The notes under the pieces are model-generated. The model worked only from the letters and a program-made list of their open reading frames with translations. It was not told the origin of the DNA and did no database searches. From contig JBBIMP010000030.1 in NCBI GenBank assembly GCA_037444305.1, positions 1 to 64,000 of the forward strand: a stretch of DNA of 64,000 nt, in the 5' to 3' direction. Origin of the DNA: JBBIMP01 sp037444305. Lineage in GTDB: Bacteria; Acidobacteriota; UBA6911. Within the stretch, counting starts at the first letter, position 1; each line of letters opens with the position of its first letter. Below, piece after piece: positions 1 through 8,935 of the stretch. Position numbers and translations under genes: made by a program.

Positions 1-303
1 ATTTCCGACGGCGTTTTCACTCCCGATGGCGAGTTCCTGCCCCTGCCTGCTCTCGGCCAGGCATGCTGCCGGCCGCAGTGTGCCTTCTCTCCAGGCCGAA
101 CGCACTCGGGATACGCAGGACCGGGGGCAGAAACCGCATTGCCGGGTGGAAAACCGTTATTGGGCAGGCAGGAAGGCCGGCCATGCGCCATCCGCCCCCG
201 GTTCTCTCCCCTTTGCGCCCCTTCTCTCACCCGTTTCCTCTTGCGCTCCCGAATAGAATTGCTTATATGTTGATTCACAGCTGTGCGGGGGGGGTGAACA
301 CCA
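1..303. other. Leading stretch without an assignable gene
   Basis: No reading frame here gives a protein I recognise. The frames that stay open have arginine/proline-rich, low-information translations typical of G+C-rich noncoding DNA. The last 60 bases become more A+T-rich and end in a G-run just before the protease start codon, so this part probably holds that gene's promoter and ribosome binding site, but I cannot place -35 and -10 boxes with confidence. Confidence 0.4.
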
Positions 304-1284
304 ATGAAAGCAAAGAATTGCATTTTCGCTTTTGTTCCCCTTTTCGGGCTCATTCTGGTCTTCGATTGTCCGGCACAAGATCCGCTCTCCAGGGTCACAA
401 AGCAGCAGAAATCGAACATTGCGGCTATAGCGCTGAGACTCTCCAAGAGGGAACAGAATCCACTGCAGCGCGTTATTTCCTCGATCGTGCCCACTGATCC
501 CAACGCTCATGCCACCGGCTTTCTTGTCGGAGAAGGGCTGGTGATGACCAGCTATCACGTCGTCTCCGGGAAGCTCAGCGCGCACAAGAAAACGATTCTT
601 GGATTTAAGCCCGAGGACGAACTGCACGTCCGGGTATACGTCAACGGCCGCGAGGCGACAATTATCAAGACCGACGAAGCAGCGGACCTCGCGCTGCTGA
701 AGGCCCACTCGACGAAGCCGGTTCAGCGGCCCACATTTCGATCTGCGCCAGGCAAGGATGAGAAATTGCTCCTCATCGCACAGCCCGGCAGCCGGATATT
801 TGTACGTGAAGCGAGTTACAATGGGCCCTATTTTTTCAGAGGAACAGACTATTGGTCTCTGCGGGTCGAAGGACAGGACGGATTCTCCGGCAGTCCCGTT
901 TATGACAGCAACGGCGAGATTGTCGGCGTGTATTCCCTCTATGACTGGTTGCGCAGGGTAGCATTGATTATCCCTGCGCTGAAAGCGCAACAGTTCCTTG
1001 CGGATTATTATGCCAGTCAGCACCCACAGCCTCCGAAGGCGGCCGTCGAGCCATCCGGTCGCGCCGCCGGAGCCACTTTGCGGGAGTGTGTCCGCGATCA
1101 GGCTCTCCATGCATACTACGGTGTGAGGGCAATTCCGGCCTCAATAGGGAGGGGAAAGCTGCAGTCCTGGCTCATCCGGGGGATTTGCCTGCGGGGCAAT
1201 CCTGAGGCGAGTTCTCCGACCGCTCCGGGATATGAATGGGGCACGGCGGAATGCGCCGGGCAGCGCAGTTGCAGATGCGGGTAA
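304..1284 (+). CDS. Secreted trypsin-like (S1-type) serine protease
   Basis: A short signal peptide (about residues 1-24, ending near CPAQ) is followed by a chymotrypsin-like fold. The triad is visible: His85 in TSYHVVSG, Asp128 in AADLALL and Ser195 in GFSGSPV, which replaces the usual GDSGGP. It probably acts outside the cytoplasm as a housekeeping or nutrient protease; there is no PDZ domain, so it is not a standard DegP/HtrA. The start is the ATG three bases after a G-rich run that can serve as ribosome binding site. Homology seems to stop near residue 240; the last 85 residues have a Cys/Arg/Gly-rich composition unlike the rest, so the true end may have been lost through a frameshift. 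Substrate is unknown. Confidence 0.75.
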   Translation: MKAKNCIFAFVPLFGLILVFDCPAQDPLSRVTKQQKSNIAAIALRLSKREQNPLQRVISSIVPTDPNAHATGFLVGEGLVMTSYHVVSGKLSAHKKTILGFKPEDELHVRVYVNGREATIIKTDEAADLALLKAHSTKPVQRPTFRSAPGKDEKLLLIAQPGSRIFVREASYNGPYFFRGTDYWSLRVEGQDGFSGSPVYDSNGEIVGVYSLYDWLRRVALIIPALKAQQFLADYYASQHPQPPKAAVEPSGRAAGATLRECVRDQALHAYYGVRAIPASIGRGKLQSWLIRGICLRGNPEASSPTAPGYEWGTAECAGQRSCRCG

Positions 1285-1600
1285 AAGCCGCCGTCCGACA
1301 CCCTGTAGATGGAAGCGCACACGCTCGGGCTGCCAAGCGGGAGGAGGGGGTGAAAATGGACGCCGAGCCCTTTCGCCGTGCCTGGCCACCCCCCGGATTC
1401 CATGCACATCGGCATTTCGCCACCCTGGCCGCCATGGTCAAAGGTTCTATGGCACCTGCTCCAACCGCGCCCGCATTGCCGTATCTCCCGCAAAGGGCCA
1501 AAGCGCGACCTGCGCGGCAGGGAAACATCCCGAACAGGATGAGGCGGATTTCTCCCGCGAAGCCCGCAGCACATGGGTTCGGTTGATTAGGAAATATAAG
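1285..1600. other. Intergenic stretch, no recognisable gene
   Basis: Several frames on both strands stay open but none gives a recognisable protein, and codon choice looks like G+C-driven noise. It may hold the decayed 3' end of the preceding protease gene. Only the A+T-rich 3' edge, just before the receptor gene, looks regulatory. Confidence 0.35.
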
Positions 1601-1630
1601 TTGCTGTCGGAAATCCGATTGCTGTAATAT
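1601..1630 (+). promoter_or_regulatory. Candidate sigma70-type promoter for the TonB receptor
   Basis: A -35-like TTGCTG and a -10-like TAATAT are separated by 18 bases in an unusually A+T-rich patch. The spacer contains the palindrome TCGGA-AA-TCCGA, which could be an operator. It lies about 150 bases before the chosen receptor start. Sigma-factor consensus in Acidobacteriota is assumed to resemble the E. coli one. Confidence 0.4.
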
Positions 1631-1782
1631 AGCGCCATAAATTAGATAAGCAGCTTCATTTTTACGATTGGGTGAAGAGCGCGGGAACAGCGAGCCGTTA
1701 CCCTGGCATGGTTCCGGTCCTGAGTGCGATCTTCGCCTGCGGAATGAATGGAGCTATTCCCACCAGCGAAGGAGTGACATTT

Positions 1783-4700
1783 ATGAGAGGAAGTTCCAGG
1801 TTGGGACGCCTTGTCCTGGCCATTACGGCCATCGCCGTATTGGGCATTCCCCTTTTTGGGCAGTCCGTACGCGGTTCCATGAGCGGGCGCATCGATGACC
1901 CCTCCGGAGGCGTCATCCCCGGCGCATCCGTGGCCATCAAAAACACCGCGACGGGCGAGGAGTACACGACGGTCAGCGACAGTCAGGGCAACTATGTATT
2001 TACGTCCATCGGTCTGGGCGGGTACAACCTGAGCGTCGAGGTTCCCGGCTTCAAGCGGGCTGAAGTCCAGGGCATCGTCGTGGAGGTAGGACGCCCGTCG
2101 ATCATCAACGTCAGGCTGATTATCGGAACCGTGGAAGAGCAGGTCATCGTAACCGGAGAGCAGCAGTCGGTGATCAACACCGTCAGCGCAACGCTGACCA
2201 ACGTGGTGAGCACCCGGCAGGTGGCAGACCTGCCGCTGCCGAGCCGCAACCCGATGGACCTAGCCCGGCTGCAGGCCGGAATCGCCGTTACCGGAACCGA
2301 CACGCGTAATGCAAGCGTGGGCGGCATGCGCGGTGCCGGAACCTATGTCACCCAGGACGGCATCAACGCAATGGACAACTTCGTGAAAACGAGTTCGTTC
2401 TTTGCCATCAGCGCCCCGTCGGTGGGTGCCACGAGCGAGTTCAGCGTCACCGTCGGCACCGTGGATCCCACCGGCGGCCGCGGGCTGGCCCAGGTCCGGA
2501 TGGTGACCAAGTCGGGCACCAACGACCTGCGCGGCGGCCTCTTCTGGATGCACCGCAACGACTGGCTGAACGCCAACACCTTTTTCAACAACATGTCCGG
2601 CACCCCCCGGACGATCCAGCGGCAGAACTACTTCGGCTTCAACGTCGGCGGGCCGGCATTCCTGCCCAAAATATACGACGGCAGGAACCGGAGTTTCTGG
2701 TTCTTCTCCTATGAGGGCTTCCGTGAGCCCTTCTCGGTTACGCGCAACCGGACGGTGCTGAGCGAGGACGCCCGCAAGGGCCTCTTCAAGTACACCGGAT
2801 CGGACGGCGCGGAGAAATCGGTCAACCTTCTGGCAATCGGAAACGCCAGCGCCCTCAACACGATTACAACAAAGATGCTCAATGCCATGCCCCCCCCGAA
2901 CAACTCCCTCGTGGGGGATGGCATGAACACGCTGGGCGCGAGATTCAACGTCAGCGGCAAGGACAAGAACGACAGGATCTCGATGCGCTTCGACCAGCAG
3001 CTGTTCCAGCATCGGACGCTGGGGGATCACAAGTTCGAGTTCGTATATAACCGTGCGGAGTTCTCGCTCGATCCCGATACCTTCAACGGGCTTGAAGCTC
3101 CGTTCCCCGGCGGGGTCGACGCCCAACAGTCCTCGACCAGAACCCTGATGGCTGCCGCCATCAACTCGACGTTCGGGGCGAGAACGACCAACGAGGTGCG
3201 CTTCGGCCACCAGCGGGCGCCGGTAGGCTTCCTGCGCAAGGCGCCGCCGGAAAACCCGTTTTTCGTCTCATTAGCGTCCACATCGACCTACAACAACACG
3301 TTCATGTCGCAGGGACGCAACACTCTGGTTTACCAGTTCCTGGACAACTTCGCGCTGATCCGCGGTTCGCACACCATCCGGCTGGGGATGGACTTCCAGT
3401 CCGTAACCGCCATCACGTTCAATGACGCGGGCATCCACCCGACGGTGACCCTGGGGACCAATTCCGCAAATCCAGACGGCATTTTGAATGCCGCCTTCCC
3501 CAGCCTCCCCTCGGGAACCGCCGGCACGGCCATCGTGAACCGCGCGCGCAGCGTCTTCGCCGACCTGACCGGATTCCTGGGTTCGGCTTCGCAGACCTTC
3601 AACGTGGCCAGCCAGACATCGGGTTTTGTTCCCGGGGCGAGCCGCGACCGCAATTTCAAGCAGCGGCAGCTGGCTCTCTACATTCAGGACCAGTGGCGGA
3701 TGAGGCGGAATTTCATCATGAACTACGGTGTGCGCTATGAGTGGCAGGGCGTACCGTATGTCACCAACGGACTGGCGATTCAGCCGGCCAACGGAGTTGC
3801 CGGTCTCTACGGCATCTCCGGCGAGGGGAATCTGTTCAAGCCGGGCGTGTTGAAGGGATCTGCTCCCACTTCGCTCAACTGGGTGAACGGCGACACGGGC
3901 ATCAAGTTGTACAACGACGATTGGAACAACTTCGCCCCGTTCCTCGGATTCGCCTATTCGCCGCGGTCCGAGTGGGCGCCGCTCCGGTTCCTGTTCGGAC
4001 CCGAGGGCAAGAGTTCCATCCGCGCCGGATTCTCGATCAGCTATCTCAGCGACGGCTTCACCGTCGTGAGCAATGCCCTGGGTACAGGGACCACCAATCC
4101 CGGTCTCATCCAGAGTTCGGCGAACAATACTCCCACCGGAGTTCTGACCTCGAGCGGCGTCCCTGTCACTATACCGGTGTTCAAGATGCCGGTGACGGAC
4201 GCCGAAAACCTCCTCCTGAATACCAACAACGGATTGTGGACCTTCGAGCCCAACCTCCGTGTGCCCTACGTTCAGCAGTGGTCGCTCAGCATCGAGCGGG
4301 AGATTGCCGCCAATACGGCACTCGAGATCCGCTACGCGGGCAACCACGGCGTCAAGATTTTCCGGGCCATGGACATCAACGAGGTCAACATCTTCGAGAA
4401 CGGATTCCTGGCGGAGTTCCTGAATGCCAAGAAAAACCTGGCGGCCAGCGGCGGGACCAACTTCTCCCCCGTGGGCGCCGACCGCGTTGCGACGCCTACG
4501 CTCAGCACACTCTTCGCCGGGCTGTCGTCTGGCAGCGCCTTCAGCAGCTCCACCTTCATCAGCAATCTGAACAACGACAACGTCGGCGCGATGGCCTCGA
4601 CCCTGGCCTTCAGCTCGACGTATCGCGCCAACCGCGCCAACCTGGCACCCAACTTCTTCGTGGCCAACCCGAACGCCAACTTCGCGCGGGCTCTCACGAA

Positions 4701-5517
4701 CACCTCATTCTCCAACTATCACTCCATGTCGATCGAGATCCGGCGGCGCTATTCGAACGGTCTGTATGCCCAGGGCAGCTACACCTTGAGCAAGACGATC
4801 ACCGACAGCGCCGGCAGCCAGAGCACGCTGGAGTCTCCGCGCACGCTGCGCGATCTCGGCCTCGATCGCCACAGGCCGAGCACCGATCAGACTCACCGCG
4901 TTATTGCCAACTTCATCTATGAGATGCCGTTCGGCAGCAACAAGCGGTTCCTGAGCGGGGCGTTCCTGCCAATCCGGAAGCTGGTCGAGGGCTGGTCGGT
5001 CGGCTGCATCGCCAACTGGCAGAGCGGACCGCCGGTGGCGATCTACTCCAACCGGTCGACGGTCAACTCGTGGAACGCAGGCCTTAATCCCGCCCAGCTG
5101 CTCGGGATGACCTTCGACGAATACAAGAAGGCTTCGGGCATCTACCGCACCGGTGTTGGGGTGTTCTTCATCGATCCGAAGTATCTCAACATCACCACCA
5201 GTCCGACGACGGGGAGGCTGTCGGGCGCCACCTTGAAGGAAGGGCTTCTCGGCTCGCCTGCGCCTGGAACCTTCGGGAATTTCCCGCGGAACAAGTTCTC
5301 CGGACCTTCGTTCACCCAGTGGGACTTCAGCCTGATCAAGCGGACGGCGTTCCACGAGAACAAGAACTTCGAGCTGCGGGTCACGTTCCTGAACGCGTTC
5401 AACCAGACCAACTTCATTTTCGGGAGCGCCAACTTCGACAGTTCGACTTTCGGCCAGATCACCTCTCAGCGGGGATCGCCGAGAATCATCCACTTCCAGC
5501 TGGGAATTAACTTCTAG
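1783..5517 (+). CDS. TonB-dependent receptor, Oar-like, with carboxypeptidase regulatory domain
   Basis: Outer-membrane receptor of the Oar-like class that is greatly expanded in Acidobacteriota. Order of parts: signal peptide (residues 1-27, ending LFGQS), a carboxypeptidase-regulatory/Ig-like domain (about 28-115, GRIDDPSGGVIPGASVAI), a plug-like region with GGMRGAGTYVTQDGINAMDN (near residue 190), then a long beta-barrel ending in a terminal Phe (GINF). The chosen ATG has AAGGAG eight bases upstream and is directly followed by the signal peptide; a GTG 111 bases upstream would place extra sequence before it. Length (1,244 residues) is normal for the family. Substrates are usually unknown, with glycans, peptides or metal complexes possible. 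No TonB/ExbBD genes are nearby. Confidence 0.93.
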   Translation: MRGSSRLGRLVLAITAIAVLGIPLFGQSVRGSMSGRIDDPSGGVIPGASVAIKNTATGEEYTTVSDSQGNYVFTSIGLGGYNLSVEVPGFKRAEVQGIVVEVGRPSIINVRLIIGTVEEQVIVTGEQQSVINTVSATLTNVVSTRQVADLPLPSRNPMDLARLQAGIAVTGTDTRNASVGGMRGAGTYVTQDGINAMDNFVKTSSFFAISAPSVGATSEFSVTVGTVDPTGGRGLAQVRMVTKSGTNDLRGGLFWMHRNDWLNANTFFNNMSGTPRTIQRQNYFGFNVGGPAFLPKIYDGRNRSFWFFSYEGFREPFSVTRNRTVLSEDARKGLFKYTGSDGAEKSVNLLAIGNASALNTITTKMLNAMPPPNNSLVGDGMNTLGARFNVSGKDKNDRISMRFDQQLFQHRTLGDHKFEFVYNRAEFSLDPDTFNGLEAPFPGGVDAQQSSTRTLMAAAINSTFGARTTNEVRFGHQRAPVGFLRKAPPENPFFVSLASTSTYNNTFMSQGRNTLVYQFLDNFALIRGSHTIRLGMDFQSVTAITFNDAGIHPTVTLGTNSANPDGILNAAFPSLPSGTAGTAIVNRARSVFADLTGFLGSASQTFNVASQTSGFVPGASRDRNFKQRQLALYIQDQWRMRRNFIMNYGVRYEWQGVPYVTNGLAIQPANGVAGLYGISGEGNLFKPGVLKGSAPTSLNWVNGDTGIKLYNDDWNNFAPFLGFAYSPRSEWAPLRFLFGPEGKSSIRAGFSISYLSDGFTVVSNALGTGTTNPGLIQSSANNTPTGVLTSSGVPVTIPVFKMPVTDAENLLLNTNNGLWTFEPNLRVPYVQQWSLSIEREIAANTALEIRYAGNHGVKIFRAMDINEVNIFENGFLAEFLNAKKNLAASGGTNFSPVGADRVATPTLSTLFAGLSSGSAFSSSTFISNLNNDNVGAMASTLAFSSTYRANRANLAPNFFVANPNANFARALTNTSFSNYHSMSIEIRRRYSNGLYAQGSYTLSKTITDSAGSQSTLESPRTLRDLGLDRHRPSTDQTHRVIANFIYEMPFGSNKRFLSGAFLPIRKLVEGWSVGCIANWQSGPPVAIYSNRSTVNSWNAGLNPAQLLGMTFDEYKKASGIYRTGVGVFFIDPKYLNITTSPTTGRLSGATLKEGLLGSPAPGTFGNFPRNKFSGPSFTQWDFSLIKRTAFHENKNFELRVTFLNAFNQTNFIFGSANFDSSTFGQITSQRGSPRIIHFQLGINF

Positions 5518-5541
5518 CCGGAACCAGTGTTTACTGCATGA

Positions 5542-5580
5542 CCGGGCGGGGCGCCCGAGAGGGTTGCCCCGCCGGCTTTT
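5542..5580 (+). terminator. Intrinsic terminator after the TonB receptor
   Basis: A G+C stem formed by GGGCGGGGC and GCCCCGCC (one base bulged) around a 13-base loop is followed by CTTTT. It lies 25 bases after the receptor stop, before the next gene's ribosome binding site, so the two genes are probably separate transcripts or attenuated. Confidence 0.55.
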
Positions 5581-5606
5581 CAGGTACAAATGAGAGGATG
5601 TCGAAG

Positions 5607-6011
5607 ATGAAGAGCATTTTGGCTGCGGCCGCGGCGATTCTCATGCTTGGGTCCGCTGCCATGGCCCAGCAGGCCGTGGGAGGCGGGACTTCTCCCGCGC
5701 GAAACAGGGGAGCGGAAACGCCGACACTGGCGCCGCCGGTTCACATGTCCGGTGAGGTTCTGCAGATCGATTTGGAGCGTAACGCGATCCAGATCCGGAT
5801 GAAGAGGAATAACCGGATGGTCGACGCGGGATTTGCATTGGATGCGCAGTGCAGGATCAAGGCGGACAAGAAGCAGTTCGGCAAGGGGCAGTTGGAGCTA
5901 GGCGAACTCAAGGCCGGATATCTGGTGGAGATGACGGTCCGGCCGTCGGACATGCTAGTCATCGAGATGAAAGTCAAGCTGCCCCGCGAAGCAACCCCTC
6001 TCAAGCCCTGA
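5607..6011 (+). CDS. Small secreted protein of unknown function
   Basis: A clear signal peptide (MKSILAAAAAILMLGSAAMAQQ) precedes a roughly 110-residue mature part that looks like a small beta-rich domain (MSGEVLQIDLERNAIQIRMKRNNRMVDAGFAL), ending in basic residues. I do not recognise a named family; the pattern resembles small OB-like or DUF5666-like periplasmic proteins, but this is only a resemblance. Of two in-frame ATG codons I prefer the second, because AGAGG lies nine bases before it but abuts the first with no spacing. It follows the TonB receptor on the same strand across a terminator-like hairpin, so a functional link is possible but not shown. Confidence 0.6.
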   Translation: MKSILAAAAAILMLGSAAMAQQAVGGGTSPARNRGAETPTLAPPVHMSGEVLQIDLERNAIQIRMKRNNRMVDAGFALDAQCRIKADKKQFGKGQLELGELKAGYLVEMTVRPSDMLVIEMKVKLPREATPLKP

Positions 6012-6029
6012 TCCCCATTCCGCTCTTGC

Positions 6030-6066
6030 GCCCCTGCCGCAGGGATTTTGGAGGGGCTATTTTTTT
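6030..6066 (+). terminator. Probable intrinsic terminator after the small secreted protein
   Basis: GCCCCT pairs with AGGGGC across a 16-base loop, with an alternative inner stem CCCTG/CAGGG, and is followed by TA and a run of seven T. It lies about 20 bases after the stop codon of the small secreted protein. Confidence 0.45.
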
Positions 6067-6252
6067 GAGCAGTTCTCGACGCGGCTGGGCACCAGGGAGT
6101 TCGTGATGTACAACAAGCTCGACCGGCATGCGATGACAAGCCACGCCATGGCCATTCTCAAATCGACGCCCCAGCAGCTTTCCGTCAGGCGGGGGTATTA
6201 CGCGGTTCACGACGCATCGACCCCGCACTGGAAGTACTTCTGGTTTGACTGA
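6061..6252 (+). pseudogene. Orphan C-terminal coding fragment, unidentified
   Basis: One frame reads as plausible protein up to a TGA (for example TREFVMYNKLDRHAMTSHAM and LSVRRGYYAVHDASTPHWKY) with balanced, non-repetitive composition, but it lacks a start region and begins inside the preceding terminator's T-run. The RRGYYA motif recalls the end of acidobacterial VWFA-related domains, although the following residues do not. It may be the 3' end of a deleted gene, or a 48-residue protein from an internal ATG at 6106. It ends 64 bases before the convergent M28 peptidase stop. Confidence 0.3.
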
Positions 6253-6315
6253 CCTGCGCTCCGGAAGCACAGACCTGCGTTCGCTTTTGGTTGCTCTTCG
6301 CGCCCGCCCCCGACG

Positions 6316-8421
6316 CTACATTTCGACGAGGCCGGCGAGCTTCAGGATCTCCAGGTAATTCAGCAGGCTCTGCAGATTCGACTTCACCGGGTACTGGGCG
6401 TCGAGCGCGTTCAGGATATCCAGCGCGCTGCGCTTGCCGTTGATCAGCAGGTGCAGCTCCGTTAGGCTCCCGAAGTCGCGCTGCCCGAACGGGTGCTTCT
6501 TCCGCTCCGCTTCGGGCACCTTGGCCAGCAGCTCCTGGTAGCCGCGGTAGCCGTTCTCCTTCACCTTCGCGGTTGTCCGCGGGACGATCTTCGCCGCCTT
6601 CGCCTCCAGTTCGGTCAGCTTGATCGTCACCGGCGCCGTCTTGAGCCTCTTCGCCACGGCCTTCATGTGCTCGTCGACCGCCGCGAGCTGGGTCTTGCCC
6701 AGCTGCTCGACAGTGGCGGCCATGCGGCCCACGTAATCGCCCACGAGCGCCTTGTCCGCGCCCAGCTCGAGCACCGTCTGCAGCGTGGCCTTCTCGTTCT
6801 CGAGCGTGGTTTCGACCTGGATGCGGGCCATCCTGTAGTCCGCCGCCAGCGTTTCGACGGTGGCCACGTTCAGCGCCTCCAGCGCCACGTTGAGCTTGTA
6901 GCCCAGCCGGCGCGCCCCGTTCGCCGCGACCTCGCCCGCGATCTTGACCGCCATGTCGTCGTCCGCGGCCGCGACGGTGTAAGCCCCGGCCGCGCCGATG
7001 AAAACCACACGCTTCAGCTGCGTCGGGTCCGCCTTGTCCGTCCGGTCGCCCGAGGTGTGGTACCACTGGTCGGGCCAGGCGATCATCATGATGCCGGGGA
7101 CCCGGACGCCCCAGTCGTTGAACACCTCGTGGTCCGAGGCGCCGTAGTGCGTCTCGATGCTGTAGTAGAACGGCTCATCCGCGCCGCTCGGCGCCACAAG
7201 GCGGTGCGGGATCCTCAGCTCATTGCCTCGATTGTGGATCCGTTCCCGGTTTCCCTCCCCAACGAAACGGTAGTAGTTCTCCATGACGTCGTTGATGTAG
7301 TGGGGGTTGCCGAACGTGGTCCGGATCAGCATCATGTGCGCCTTGTTCCTGCTCAGCCATTCCCCCACCATGTCCATGTTGATGTTGCACAGGGTCTTCG
7401 CCATCAGGTCCTTGTGGGCCTTGACCCACGGGCCGGTGCCGGCGAATTCCGGCCCCCACAGGAAGCGGATGGTCCGTTTCGGGCGCGGCAGCCGGCCTTC
7501 CTGGATCAGCGTGTGCAGCGTGCGCGCCACGTCCAGGATCGCCCCGCTGCCGGAGCCGTTGTCGTTGGCCCCCTGCTTGGTGTAGCCCTCGAAGAGGTGC
7601 GCCGAGAGAATGACCTCGCCGGCCGCGGGGTCGGTCCCCGGGATGTGGCAGACGACGTTCTGGTTCACGTACTTCTCCATCGTCGTCTCGACCTGCGCGT
7701 GCGCCGTGATCTTCTGCCCCCGGAGCAGCCGCTGCTTCAAGTACTCCCCGTCGCGCGCGGTCATGTAGAACGCGAACTTCGCCGGCCTGTCGGCGCTGCC
7801 GCCCCGGATGCTGCTGAAGGGGATCTGCAGCGGATCGAAGTGCGGCCGCGAATCGGAGATCGCCACCACGCCGAGCGCACCCTTCTCCATGCAGGCGAGG
7901 TTGTGCGCGGTGGCGACGTTGCCATCCGTGACGACGATCTTTCCGTCCACTTTCGCCCGCTCGATCTCTTCCGCCGTGCCGCGTCCAACCCAGACCAGTT
8001 CTCCCTTGACGTCGGCCGAGTTGCTGCCGCGGACCAGCAGGACGGTCATGTCCGTGGCGGAGGACAGCTTCTGGCGCCGGGGCGAGACCTCCCACAACTC
8101 CCCCTTGACCGCATCCCAGACCTCCCCGCCCGGGTAGGTCACAATCTCCGCCCCGGGAAGGCCATAGCGCTTCAGCATGTCGTAGACGTACTGGGCTTCG
8201 TAGAAGGTGCCGGCGTATTCCGCCTTCAGCCGATCCTTGTCGTACCCGGCAAGTTCCATCGTGTGGTTCCAGGCGCTTTCGCCCGAAGCCTCGCCGATGA
8301 TTTCGTCCCTCTGGCCCTGGGGCAGGAGCGTCCAGTAGAACCAGGGAAGCATCTGGGCGGCGGCCGTGCCGAGCAAAATCACTGCGACTGCAAACAGGCA
8401 AACCAGGATTCGTTTCGACAT
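6316..8421 (-). CDS. Secreted M28-family zinc aminopeptidase with PA domain
   Basis: Exported metallopeptidase, predicted to release N-terminal amino acids from peptides. Signal peptide about 1-22 (ending GTAAAQ). A protease-associated domain spans about 130-245 (KIVVTDGNVATAHNL; GALGVVAIS). The M28 domain (about 255-490) carries the expected dinuclear zinc ligands: His275 in SAHLFEG, Asp287 in GANDNGSG, catalytic Glu325 in GPEFAGT, Asp350 in NINMDMVG and His455 in WYHTSGD. After this comes a helical C-terminal part and a small winged-helix-like end (FGSLTELHLLINGKRSALDI) that is extra to the minimal family. At 701 residues it is longer than typical M28 enzymes. It stands at the end of a minus-strand run of exported hydrolases. 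Confidence 0.9.
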   Translation of the reverse strand: MSKRILVCLFAVAVILLGTAAAQMLPWFYWTLLPQGQRDEIIGEASGESAWNHTMELAGYDKDRLKAEYAGTFYEAQYVYDMLKRYGLPGAEIVTYPGGEVWDAVKGELWEVSPRRQKLSSATDMTVLLVRGSNSADVKGELVWVGRGTAEEIERAKVDGKIVVTDGNVATAHNLACMEKGALGVVAISDSRPHFDPLQIPFSSIRGGSADRPAKFAFYMTARDGEYLKQRLLRGQKITAHAQVETTMEKYVNQNVVCHIPGTDPAAGEVILSAHLFEGYTKQGANDNGSGSGAILDVARTLHTLIQEGRLPRPKRTIRFLWGPEFAGTGPWVKAHKDLMAKTLCNINMDMVGEWLSRNKAHMMLIRTTFGNPHYINDVMENYYRFVGEGNRERIHNRGNELRIPHRLVAPSGADEPFYYSIETHYGASDHEVFNDWGVRVPGIMMIAWPDQWYHTSGDRTDKADPTQLKRVVFIGAAGAYTVAAADDDMAVKIAGEVAANGARRLGYKLNVALEALNVATVETLAADYRMARIQVETTLENEKATLQTVLELGADKALVGDYVGRMAATVEQLGKTQLAAVDEHMKAVAKRLKTAPVTIKLTELEAKAAKIVPRTTAKVKENGYRGYQELLAKVPEAERKKHPFGQRDFGSLTELHLLINGKRSALDILNALDAQYPVKSNLQSLLNYLEILKLAGLVEM

Positions 8422-8472
8422 GTCAGTCCTCTGAGAGTTGTTTGTTGGTACCTGTGTGAAAGTACCCGCATT

Positions 8473-8784
8473 TCACCCAAGATCGATGTCCCTCACGGGC
8501 TTCTCGACCGGTTCGTCCTTACTCTTCTTCAGCGCCTCCTCGAACTTCCGTTCGAGCAGGCGGGATTTCTGTTTTTCGTCCTCCGTGCTCTGGCGGAAAA
8601 GCGCTTCCCGCCGCGCGGCCTGCTCGCGAAGCAGCGATCCCGCCTTGTCCAGGTCCGGCGCACCGGAGGGCTTCGCCGGCGGCGCCTCGTAAGCTATCAC
8701 CTTACCCATTTGTGGATCGATCAGCAGCCGCGCGCCACAGCACGGGCATGCGACGGAGATATCATTGCTGCTTGCTTTCGCCAT
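8473..8784 (-). CDS. Small zinc-ribbon-like coiled-coil protein, unknown function
   Basis: A 103-residue soluble protein. The N-terminus holds one CPCC motif (residues 14-17, SVACPCCGARLLIDPQMGKV) that resembles half of a zinc ribbon found in small FmdB- or MJ0042-type proteins. The rest is charged and predicted to be helical or coiled coil (LLREQAARREALFRQSTEDE). Only one Cys pair is present, so metal binding would need dimerisation or other ligands. It sits between the M28 peptidase and the deacylase on the same strand, 51 bases from the former. I can assign no function. Confidence 0.6.
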   Translation of the reverse strand: MAKASSNDISVACPCCGARLLIDPQMGKVIAYEAPPAKPSGAPDLDKAGSLLREQAARREALFRQSTEDEKQKSRLLERKFEEALKKSKDEPVEKPVRDIDLG

Positions 8785-8935
8785 CGTCGTCTCCTTCCGG
8801 GGCTGCCGAATCGCGGCAACCGGCCCGATCCTATCACAACGGGTTCCTTCGGGGCACCGGCTTGCCGCACCCTGTCCGGAACGAGTACGGGTTTTCGATG
8901 CAGCGGCCCCCGGCCCGGACCGTCGGGGGACGCGC

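Noticed and set aside
4332..4715. Long open frames antisense to the TonB receptor and to other large genes
   Set aside because: High G+C keeps many frames open on both strands; the translations are Arg/Pro/Gly-rich, show no domain, and lie fully inside convincing genes.
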